Origin: Chondrosia reniformis
Lineage: Eukaryota > Porifera > Demospongiae > Chondrillida > Chondrillidae
DNA length: 64,000 nt
NCBI GenBank assembly: GCA_947172415.1
Contig: OX359194.1
Location: forward strand, 372,001-436,000
Reading direction: 5' to 3'
The translations under genes and the position numbers were made by a program. Shown here in pieces: positions 12,479 to 22,600 of the stretch. Position 1 is the first letter of the stretch. Each line of letters starts with the position of its first letter. The notes beneath the pieces were generated by a model. It made no database searches. It saw only the letters and a list, made by a program, of their open reading frames with translations, and was not told the DNA's origin.

Positions 12479-12601
12479 AACTGTTTAATAGATAAGTTTA
12501 ATAATATGCAAAATACAAAATTATGTAATGTCGAAAGTTTTAACTTATATATCACTTTTAAGACAAAGTATATGTATATACAGTCACATTGTAATTCTAT
12601 A

Positions 12602-12765
12602 CAGTACTTTTTGAGTCAATTGTCCAGACTGGACATTGTAATCGGTAATTGTAAAAGGTATCAACGCATGCATGGTGACGTCATTCTAATGCAAAAATAC
12701 AATTGGTATAGTTGTGAGTTACCGATTGCAATGTCCGGTCCAGACAACTGACTCAAAAAGTACTG
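12602..12765. mobile_element. 164-bp MITE with long inverted arms, TA target duplication
   Basis: The left arm CAGTACTTTTTGAGTCAATT... (from 12602) is matched by the right arm ending ...GACTCAAAAAGTACTG at 12765, with arms of about 46 bp. TA flanks both sides, consistent with Tc1/mariner-type transposition. It lies in the intron between gene 2 exons b and c. Confidence 0.75.
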
Positions 12766-15017
12766 TACTGTATATGTATATTAACAAAACACATTGCTTA
12801 AACCTTCAGGTCTTGTTCTTCTTGTTCCTCTCACATTTCCTCCATCTCCCAGTTCATTGAAAGCTACTACTGTCACACTGTACTCTGTGTTGGCAGTTAG
12901 TTCAATTACTCTTGCGTTAGTTTTATTGTACACGGTAAGAGTCTCATTATTTATATGCACTTTATACTTAACTAGTAGATCTCCTTCAGTGATGGCTGGT
13001 GCTGTCCAAGTAATCACTAGCTCATCACATGATCCAAGGGGAGGAGATATCATGATGTCAGTGGGAGTACCTGGAACTGGATAATACACATTCAAGTGTA
13101 TATTGTATGGAGAAAAATGTTCATACATTTTTATATAAACAATTATATAGAGTGCAAATAATACCATTGTATGTTGTCTGAGAACCTATTGTACTGTTAG
13201 GTCCTTGTTTTTCTGATGAAACAGCTGCTACCCAAATGAAGTACATTGTTCCTTTTTCAAGTCTGCTCAGTATAGTTGATGAACCGGTGATATCTGTCTT
13301 ATGTGATGTGTTGGATGGTGGATTTTTATCATTTGTTGAATACCATACTGTGTAGGTTATATTAGAATCATCAGACATAGTGACTGGAGTCCATGATACT
13401 TTCAAAGATGGAGATCCATCTGATACATATTTAAAAGCATTAACATCTTGGACTGGAGGCAGAACTACATATAGGGAAATATATAAAGCAGTGCTATATG
13501 TATATATATGTAGAGTAAGAAATCCAATATTATTATTCTATTATGTGTACATATATATGTGACTAAACTCATGCATCTCTTAAATGAGTAGTCATCGACT
13601 TCAATTAACATAATTTATAATATTGCTAAAACAGGTATATATAAAATTTTGTCATGGAATATACTGGCAGCATTTGTGTATATATAATACGAGCATACAT
13701 ATTTGTATATAAGCTACGTAATTACAACAACAAGTCAAGCATACATACACCAATCATGTATACTTACATATTATAGTGTCCATGCTAGAATCACAAGAAT
13801 CTTCTCCATTTGAAGACATACATTCAACAGTGTAATTAACACCAGGACTTAAACCATCCACTGTATACGGTATATCTAGATTTGTGACATTTACTGTCTT
13901 AAAGTTTACATCACTTTCAGTTGATACAGTACACTTGTAAGTAAGATTAGATGATTCAGTTGGTGGAGTGAGTGTGATCTTGAGTTGTGTTGAGGAAATG
14001 GCTGACAGTGAAGATATTGAAGGAGCTATATATGGAAAAAGTAGAGATTTTGGAACATTCAAAAGTTAGATTAGATTTTTATTTGAATAAATTTGCATAC
14101 AATCCTATAACAACATGGCATTTCCTAAACCTTCAGGTCTTGTCCTTCTTGTTCCTGTCACATTTCTTTTTGCCATGGCCAATTCATTGAAAGCTACGAC
14201 TGTCACTGTGTACTCTGTGTTGGCTGGTAGATCATTTAATGTTGCATCAGTATCATTAATGATGATATCTTTCATATAAGTCTCGTTATATACATACATT
14301 TCATAGTTAAGTAGGCCTCCTCCAATTAACTATCAGCACATCACATGACTCAGATGGAGGAAATATCATGAGATCAGTGGGGGAACCTGGAACTAGAATT
14401 ATTAAAGCGTATAATATGAAGAATGCTTTTGTACTGAATTTGAACAGAAAACCGTGTAAACCAATTAACAAACAAATCATGCAGAAGTCTCAAATACCTT
14501 TAAATGTCGTATTTGACTCTCTTGTACTGTAACATCCTTGTGCATCTGATGAAACAGCTGTTACCCAAATGTAGTATTTTGTACCTTGTGTAAGTCCACT
14601 CAGCGTAATTGATGTACTAGTGATTCCTTTCTTATTTGTTGCTCCAGATGAAGGTTTTTTATAGTACAATTTTGTGTTGAATACCACACAGTGTAGGTTA
14701 TTCCCGATCCAGGTACTGCACTCCATGAAACTGTCAAAGATGGAGATCCATCTGATACACCTCTTGTAACAGTGACATTTTCGACTTGTGGTGGTGTATT
14801 CATTGGAGTTTCTGTATACAATATTAAAATATGCAGGGAGAAATCAACCATTGTCTTGAAAGTAAATATTACTATATAAATGTCATCACACCATTTACCT
14901 AGACTATGTACGTATATATACACACTCCATAATTTATACATCCTAATGCCTGATGCACTCATCAAAATATATTCCATATATAGTCGGCTGTTAAGCATGA
15001 TATGATATACTATTGGA

Positions 15018-16070
15018 TCTTTGTAAAGGTTCATCTTTCGACTTTTAGAGCGTCTAGAGACGCAGTTTTTTCGATTCTTCTGTTCTGCCAAACGTTTCGA
15101 CCCTGGGGGTCTTCTTCAGTGACTGGTGTTGGTCTTCAAGGTGACTTCATTTATAGGCATCTTTTCCCGCCATTTTCGATTACCTCATCAGTGATGTTAT
15201 CGGTTACATCATTTCCGGAGGAAGGAGAGGTGGAGGGAGTATTCATAAAAAAGGGTTTCCAACCACTTCTTAGTACAATTCCTTGATCTAAGTTCATTCT
15301 TACCTGACATTGTTGGATCTTCAGGGCTTCCTTAATTCTTCTTCTGTACCAGTTCTCTTCCCTCTCCACCACTCTGGCTTGGCTCCACTCAATTGGATGA
15401 CCAGTTTTTAGGGAGTGAACAGCTAAACCATTGTTCACATCCCCCATCCTGACGGCACGTTTGTGCTCCGCCATCCTGACTTTTAGTGTTCTTCCAGTTT
15501 CTCCAGTGTACACTGCAGGGCAACTAGAACAGGGAATCTGGTAAACGACACCTTTAATATCCATGGTAGGCTGGGGTTGTTTAGGCCTAGAGAGGATACT
15601 CCTCAGTGATCTCTGCTTTGTGAAAATGGTTTCGATGTTCATCTTCCGGCATGTTCTGGAGATCATTTCACTGAGGCCTTTCACATATGGAATAAAAAGT
15701 TTACGTTTACCATCTTCCCTACTTCCCTGGTTCCGTTGTCTCTTCTTCATGTGCCTAGCAGCAACCTTACTGGGGTATCCGTTGGCCTGGAGAACCCCTT
15801 TCAGGTGCTCTTTTTCCTCTTGGAGGACACTGGATCCAGCACCACAGATCTTCTCCGCTCTGTCCCTGAGGCAAAGGGCAATGCCAGCTTTCACCCTAGG
15901 ATGGTGATGAGACGAGAAGTGACACCAGTCACTGAAGAAGACCCCCAGGGTCGAAACGTTTGGCAGAACAGAAGAATCGAAAAAACTGCATCTCTAGACG
16001 CTCTAAAAGTCGAAAGATGAACCTTTACAAAGATAAGTTCGACGCAGTTAGAAGAAATCCTTATTCCATT
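15018..16070 (-). mobile_element. Penelope-like element, 5'-truncated, with inverted terminal copies and 13-bp target duplication
   Basis: A 1.05-kb insertion in the gene 2 intron between the Ig and first FN3 exons. About 110 bp at the low end (TCTTTGTAAAGGTTCATCTT...) is repeated in inverse orientation at the high end, which extends some 40 bp further to ...CCTTATTCCATT. The 13-bp sequence ATATACTATTGGA occurs at 15005-15017 and again at 16071-16083, a target-site duplication. The paralogous intron of gene 6 (about 49797-49835) has the uninterrupted site followed by the same GTTTGA..ATT.(A/G)GCTAATAACAAG. Inverted terminal copies fit the pseudo-LTRs of Penelope-like elements. Confidence 0.85.
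15151..15894 (-). CDS. Penelope-like retroelement protein fragment: RT C-terminus plus GIY-YIG endonuclease
   Basis: An open frame of 247 codons inside the element at 15018-16070. Residues about 65-105 (KLFIPYVKGLSEMISRTC ... RSLRSILSRPKQ) match the region after the reverse transcriptase palm in Penelope-like elements. Residues about 110-190 carry a GIY-YIG-type nuclease start: GVVYQIPCSSCPAVYTGETG, with RTLKVRMAEHK and a later H.I.W / E..W.RR.KEA stretch. The catalytic palm (YADD-type motif) is missing, because the copy is truncated by the inverted terminal repeat, so it cannot be autonomous. The frame is intact over the endonuclease, which suggests recent insertion. The start codon is merely the first Met and is not meaningful. 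Confidence 0.85.
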   Translation of the reverse strand: MKAGIALCLRDRAEKICGAGSSVLQEEKEHLKGVLQANGYPSKVAARHMKKRQRNQGSREDGKRKLFIPYVKGLSEMISRTCRKMNIETIFTKQRSLRSILSRPKQPQPTMDIKGVVYQIPCSSCPAVYTGETGRTLKVRMAEHKRAVRMGDVNNGLAVHSLKTGHPIEWSQARVVEREENWYRRRIKEALKIQQCQVRMNLDQGIVLRSGWKPFFMNTPSTSPSSGNDVTDNITDEVIENGGKRCL

Positions 16071-17572
16071 ATATACTATTGGAGTTTGATTATTTGGCTA
16101 ATAACAAGTTAAAGTTCTAGTTCAATTTCATGGTAACATTAACATGCATACAACTGTGAGTTGTTTGTAAAGTGCAGTTAGTGTTAGGAAAATATTTTGC
16201 ATAAATATACGTACATCTGAAACATTGATCTGATACAAGTATTTATTTAATATTTACGTTTATATGTGCAATACCTACGTAAGACAACTGGATATACTGT
16301 AGACATATTGGTCTTGTGATTTATATACTGTAGATAAAGTGCTATAATGATCCATTATGCAGTTGTATGTTGTAGCATGACATGGATTGAATGTTGAGAA
16401 AAGTAGTGTCCTATAACTTCCTGGTCTAGTAAAAATCTCTCCTTCAGTTGATCTAACTCGGCTCCTATCTCTAAGATCACCAGTGAACCAATCCTTAAAT
16501 GCACTAGTCCTTCGACATTCCAACTTTACAGGTTGACTAAGGGTAGGTGTTATAGTGATAATACTAGTTGGATCATCGGTCCTTCCAACTGTTAAGGTGT
16601 TAGTTGATATTCCAGTGGTGTTGGTTGCCGATGGATTAACTATGGAATTTTCCAAAAAATATTTCAGTTTCTTGTGAATTAGTTACATAATTTTACATTA
16701 ACAAGTGATACTAAATATAGCTGAAGAAATGAAGATTTTCATTATATATAAAGATTCCACACAATGTTGGTTGCTAGGTGTGAAAATAACAGATTATTAT
16801 AAATCAAATATATATATAAAAATGAAGAAATCTCGAAGCTGATCATGATGTATGATAATTATATTCTTACTGAATAAGCTATAGCTGGAGAAATAAAAAT
16901 AGTTGCTAGTTGCAAATGTAGAATGTAATACTTTGGACAGAAGTGAGCATTTAACAGACTCTGATGTTAGATATTATACAAATCATCAAAAATGCTCTCA
17001 GAATACTTGAAGCTGATATATATATGTATATATGTTCTAGTCTGCTAGGATTGGCAGTGAAAACAATAGTAACTGACTACATATACCAACAGTCCAACTT
17101 GAGAAGTTTAAGGTTACAATAAGCACTTACCAAAAGGAGCACAGAGAAAGGCAACACTAGCTGCCAGCAATAGGAATGCTTTAGACATGCTTCTCTGGAG
17201 TTCCAAAAATATCAACTGATGAACTCAATCTCTTGAAAGATGTAGTCGAATCCACTATATTATGATGCAATACAGGAAGTAGATTCTCCTTCCTGCTCCA
17301 TATCACACCCATTTAAGGCTACAAAACACAATGTTGACATTATCATAAGCTATGTACCAGTGGTGTATTGCAAAACCTTTTAACGTTATACAGGTATTGT
17401 AGCGATTATAGTAAGACTACTTGGACAGTCACTGATGAAATGCTACCTCATCCAAATTAGCCTTTCCTTGACAGACTTCCACCAACCGGTACACTTATAC
17501 ATGATCACCATAGGAATTAATTGAATAGATAATATACCAACAGTCCAAGTTGAGAACAATAAAAACACTTAC

Positions 17573-17628
17573 CAAAGGAGCACTGAGAAAGGCAATGATA
17601 GCTGCCAGTAATATGAATGTCTTAGACA
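17573..17628 (-). pseudogene. Second, frame-shifted signal-peptide exon upstream of gene 2
   Basis: It reads MSKTFILLAAIIAFLSAP, close to the other signal-peptide exons, with a GTAAGTG donor. It has lost one A/T base before the donor (CCTTTG instead of CCTTTTG), so it ends in phase 0 and cannot join the phase-1 Ig exons in frame. It lies 385 bp upstream of the gene 2 start and carries its own copy of the conserved intron-1 block, so it is probably the remnant of a partly deleted gene copy. Confidence 0.7.
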
Positions 17629-17897
17629 TATCTAATATACTTTGCTAGAGTTATGAAACTGGAGCAGGAATGTCCTATAACTACAAGTAGTTATATATAT
17701 GGTATGTACATATATGTATACAGTACAACATCACTATAATCACGGAATGAAGTCATCAGAAATTTTAGACACCTTGTAATTTGTTACATCTTAGGGCTGG
17801 ATTTACACTTCCACCCCTAAAATTCCTCACTTACTCAGCAGCACACAGTAACATGATCAGCAGACTAATATAAAGGTGTCGGAGAGACAAACAATAA

Positions 17898-17987
17898 TTG
17901 GTTGTTTTGGAGGATGTAGTGTGTACCTCCTTCTTACATGCATTGTTGTTTCTATCTGCTACTCTCACTTCTGCCAACACTGTCAAG
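17898..17987 (+). pseudogene. Divergent plus-strand signal-peptide-like exon, copy 1
   Basis: The plus strand reads (T/M)VVLEDVVCTSFLHALLFL then SATLTSANTVK, hydrophobic like a signal peptide, ending at a GTATGAG donor-like site. The start codon is TTG here (ATG in four of six copies). TATAAAG is at 17869-17875. Downstream at 18215-18512 are plus-strand relics of further exons, so this looks like the first exon of a decayed gene. Confidence 0.5.
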
Positions 17988-18214
17988 TATGAGCTCATTC
18001 TGAATTTTGGAGAGGACTACACAGTAGCTATGTATAAATCAACCTTTAGAATAATACGTATATATGCCCTCTTGAATGCACACTTATATAAAAATTATAT
18101 ATATGTAATTAGTAGTTTTAGGATTAATTGTATGTAGTTCTCTTTGAATAATAGCAATTGACTACGTGTTATATAGAATATATATCATAGACTGTAGTAC
18201 TATACACACCGGTA

Positions 18215-18405
18215 TCTATTCAACAAGCAGCAGTACTGAAACAGAACCACTGTCTGAAACACCAAATGAGAGAGCTATCACTAGTACATCAACTACACTG
18301 AGTGGACTTGAATAAGGTATAAGATATTACATTTGGCTAGCAGTTGTTTCCTCAGATGTTACATTATTATAAGAGAGTCACAGCCTACAAATACAGGTAG
18401 TGTAC
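18215..18405 (+). pseudogene. Plus-strand relic of an FN3 class-a exon
   Basis: The plus-strand frame reads STSSSTETEPLSETP...ITSTSTTLSGLE-stop-GIRYYIWLAVVSSDV, a clear class-a FN3 domain but opposite in orientation to every intact gene in the window. Two in-frame stops are present: TAA where relatives have a Gln codon after LSGLE, and another TAA after TLL. It follows the divergent exon at 17898. Confidence 0.75.
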
Positions 18406-18413
18406 ACAGGTTA

Positions 18414-18512
18414 AGGTGATGTCAATGCTACTAGTAACCATGGCATTGACGCATTCAGTGATTATGAGCTAATTACGCTTATGTATAGAGCAATAGATTA
18501 CAGATCCTAAAT
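18414..18512 (+). pseudogene. Possible terminal exon of the decayed plus-strand gene
   Basis: After CAGGTTAAG the frame GDVNATSNHGIDAFSDYELI then TLMYRAIDYRS-stop is open. Diverged versions of the same DNA, with broken frames, occur at about 25820-25915, 43995-44110 and 60010-60110, each downstream of a divergent signal-peptide-like exon. I do not recognise the sequence. Confidence 0.35.
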
Positions 18513-18934
18513 TTGACTATCAATACTCTTCGCATCTGGTACGTAGACAGAGGCTTATAACGTAACACAATTCAGTTGCAAAGCTAAGAGCTCTCAAGTA
18601 ATTTATTGTGTTGCTGTTTTTTTAATTTGATTATAGGGAAGGATTACGTTTGTACTTACTCTATGTACATATCTCGCATATTATTACAGTATGGCTGTTA
18701 TATATGTATATAAATAGTAATATATTAATCAGTAAACTGACTGGCCAAATAGGATAATTTGTCACAAATGTCAGTGGAGGGTGCTTACACTAAGAATGAT
18801 GAATATAGAGGTTCATTCCATTGTTGTCTATATTTAAAAGAAAATGTAGCTTATTGAGTGGTGACATGGAGATAAATTGATGGTAAATTTGGTTACAGTA
18901 AATGACTAAATTGAGTTGGACAGTCCAAGTGAGT

Positions 18935-19222
18935 CTGATCCTCAACCACACCCCCTGATCCTCAACCACACCCCCTGATCCTCAACCACACCCCCTGATC
19001 CTCAACCACACCCCCTGATCCTCAACCACACCCCCTGATTCTCAACCACGCCTCCTGTATACTTGATCCTCAACCACACCCCCTGATCCTCAACCACACC
19101 CCCTGTATACTTGATCCTCAACCACACCCCCTGATCCTCAACCACGCCTCCTGCACACTTGATCCTCACGTACCCACCCCCTGCACACTTGATCCTCAAC
19201 CACACCCCCTACTCACTTGATC
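18935..19222. repeat. Minisatellite, CCTCAACCACACCCCCTG units
   Basis: Tandem units of about 19 bp (CTGATCCTCAACCACACCC) mixed with about 28-bp units that add CTGTATACTTG or CTGCACACTTG. It lies about 450 bp beyond the stop codon of gene 3. The same unit builds the arrays at 36278-38355 and 51467-52098, and a single degraded unit is left at 44869-44893. Confidence 0.95.
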
Positions 19223-19668
19223 ACATTAATTTTCTACCCTACGCACTACTGCAGCTAATTACTGTATATATGGTTCTACAATTAAATTTAAATATTATCC
19301 TGAATATGTACCTAGTCTGCTTACAGAGCTATATGGAATTACAGAAAGAGTTACAAAATGCCCTAAAGAGGCACAGGGCTATTTTGATTTGAATGGTAAT
19401 AAATGTATAAGCCCTTATAATTAGTCTACATGTACGTATATATACATAATGGGCTGGGTCTTGATATTAGCTCAGTTTGATAATTACTGCTGAATCTGTT
19501 TTTTATTTAAAAACGTATTTAAATAAATTGAATAGGGTAGTGTATATATGTAAATGTACTTAAATTAGTACATATGTATAATTCATCAGGATACACCATA
19601 TGACATCTCTAATATACGTATATACCGTATGTATGAATGTATTTTGAATGTTTAATAGATCTCTACTG

Positions 19669-22600
19669 TTAGAAGTTAACAATTAATGTCTTTGATGAAT
19701 TGAATCCAATAGCTTTGATTTTTAGTTCATATATTTTTCCTTCTTCCATTTTAACATAAGCAAAAGTCTTAAGCCTGTGTTTAGTCGTCACATTTCCTGA
19801 AGTAATATCCTTCACAGTCAGTTTATATTCTGTAATACAAATTTCACTTTCTTTAGTTACTTCCCATGAAACAATAACTCCCTCAGAAAGGTGGACTTCT
19901 TCGTAAAATGTTGTAAATTTAATTCCTGTATAAAATATGGTTATAGAATAAATACATAATAATAACAAACAACTGCTAAATATATATACATTTTGTGTAC
20001 ATATAAATGTATACATCATCACTTATTGTTTCTCCAACAGATTTATACAAACGGTCGCCTATTCATTAATAACATGACATTATTTAAACCTTCAGGTCCT
20101 GTTCTTCCAGATCCTGTCACATTTCCTCCTTTTCCTAGTTCATTGACAGCTACTACTGTCACTGTGTACTCTGTATTGGCTGTTAGGTTACCCATGATAG
20201 ATGTTATATTATCGGTCACTTTATGTGGATTTTTATAATCTTCATTCAGAAACAACTTATAGTATACTGGTAGTCCATCTGCAGTGTTGGTTGGGGGTGT
20301 CCATGTTACTCTCAGATTATTGCATAATCCAGGTGAAGGAGCTATCATGAGATTATTGGGTTTACCTGGAACTGGATATGATACACATTCAAGTGTATAC
20401 TGTATACAGAGTAATGTTTACTAAAGCAAGTATGGAGTATACAGTATATATAATACCTGCATATGTAGTCTGGGACACTCTTGGACTGTAAGATCCTTGT
20501 CCATCTGATGAAAAAGCTGCTACCCAAATGTAATATCTTGTATCTTCTTCAAGTACACTCAATGTAGTTGACGTACCAGTGATTCCTTTCACTGTTAATG
20601 CTCCAGATGGTGGTTTTGTTAAAGTACCACTACTTGTTGAATACCACACAGTGTAGGTTATTCCAGATCCAGATACTGCAGTCCATGAGACTGTCAAAGC
20701 TGGAGATCTATCTGATAATTTTTCATTAGCATTGACATCATGAATCTGGGGCAGAACTGTATACATAAGAATAAAAACTCATATATATATTAAGCAATTA
20801 GAAGGCCGAACATTGGTTCATTATATATATATAATTAATTTCCAATGTTCATGATGCCAAAGAAATCTGAAAAGAAATATTATCCTTTTTGATGGCTTGT
20901 GATTGACCCAAATTTCTTTAACATCAACTCATATAATGAGATTCAGATATACGTAAAATAATATTATTATATTATCCATATGTTGTACGTATGTATACAT
21001 ATATATATGCATGGGCATTAGAATATTCTAGAATTATATATCAGTGTCCACTGAATATTAATTAAAGATGTTTAGCAAGCCAGTAGTATATAAGTTTTAA
21101 TTTAAGATTTTACAACTAAAACTATGTATAAATATAGGCTATCTGGTATATGATAAGTGAACGTAACTTACGTCTGATCTTGTCCATGCCAGAATCACAA
21201 GAATCTACTCTATTTGAAGATATGCATTCAACAGTGTAAATACTTGGCCTTAAATCCTGTACTGTATACTCTAACTCTGTACCAGTTACAGTTTTTGGAG
21301 GCATATCAATCTCAGTTATAGTACACTTGTAAGTAAGAGAAGATGATCCATTAGGTGCAGTGAGATTGATATGGAGTTGAATTGAGGAAATAGCTGACAG
21401 AGATATTTTAGGAGCTATAGAAACCGTAGGAAAAAATATATTCATGCATACTGATATAGTCAATGATATATATGATATATAACAAAAAGTTTCGGAAAAG
21501 TAGATACCCCGAAATAATTATTCATATTAAAAACCCTAATTATATAAGATATATTTCTTTGGAGAATATACTGAATAACATAGCATATATACGTCAAATA
21601 TACATGTATAATTATTACCTATGTAGTCAGGTTATATAATTATAAAATATTGCTTAAACCTTCAGGTCTTGTTATTCCTGTTTCTGTCTCATTTCCTCCT
21701 TCTCCTGCTCTATTGAAAGCTTCTATTGTCACTGTGTACTCTGTGTTGGCTGTTAGATTATTCATGATAAAAAATATATCCTTTTTATTATAGCTCATAA
21801 GTGAGTGAGTACGGTATTCATTTAAATACAATGTATATTTGATTGGCAGTCCTATATTGTTGGCTGGTGCTGTCCAACTAATGTTTAGCTTATCACATGA
21901 CTCAGGGGGAGGAGATATCATGACATTAGTGGGAGCACCTGGAACTGGGGATGATATATACAAGTGTATAATGTATGGAAAATAATATTTTCAATGACAT
22001 AAATATATATATGTATAAACAAACAGTTGTATAATACCGTTGTATGTAGTCTGTGATGTTTTTTCACTGTACGGTCCTTGTGCATCTGATAAAGAAGCTG
22101 CTACCCAAATGTAGTATCTTGTTCCTTGTTCAAGTCCACTCAGTGTAGTTGATGTACCAGTGATTCCTTTCACTGTTGATGCTCCAGATGGTGGTTCTGT
22201 TATAGTAGCACTATTTGTTGCAATTGAATACCTCACAGTGTAGGTTATTCCAGATTTATCAGATACAGCAGTCCATGAAACGTTTAAAGATGGAGATCCA
22301 TCTGATGCATCTTTAATAGCATTGACATCTTTGACTGGAGGCAAAACTATAGGGGAATATTATAAAATTTCCCCATTTCTTATATATGTGATGAACTTCA
22401 TCTTCAATTTTCAATTGAATTTAAACCATTGCATTATGAAGGTAAAACAGGTATATACATATATATACGTATATGAAGTTTGGTCATGGAAAACTAGCAG
22501 TTTATATAGGATTTAGATGTATATTCTGGTGTTGCTAATACGTACGTATATATATATCTTTATACATGCTTACATACGTACAGCTTTCTCAAAGTCATGT

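Larger units (their letters stand above)
8489..17188 (-). pseudogene. Gene 2: Ig-FN3 paralogue with four frame-breaking lesions
   Basis: Exons: 17131-17188 (signal peptide MSKAFLLLAAS), 16275/16279-16639 (Ig), FN3 a 14498-14811, b 14131-14392, c 13768-14025, a 13165-13464, b 12804-13076, c 12066-12335, a 11235-11537, b 10307-10615, c 9797-10051, d 8489-8773. Four exons are damaged. The Ig exon has a 31-bp insertion or duplication near its C-terminus (repeated ATATACTGTAGA at 16292 and 16323) that leads to a stop. The first a exon is one base short in a T-run (314 nt against 315 in gene 3). The first b exon has a net 17-bp deletion. The d exon has a TA-tract gain of 4 bp, with a stop at 8547-8549. 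The other seven FN3 exons are open, so decay is recent or an assembly fault contributes. A Penelope-like element lies in the Ig-FN3 intron. Confidence 0.75.

Noticed and set aside
15563..16020. Plus-strand frames across the Penelope-like element
   Set aside because: They are antisense to the RT/GIY-YIG frame on the minus strand, which carries the recognisable motifs.
19002..19205. Open frame of repeated VVEDQGVWLRIK-like units
   Set aside because: Reading frame through the minisatellite; changes phase with unit length and has no start or splice context. The same holds for 36120-36302 and 38004-38186.
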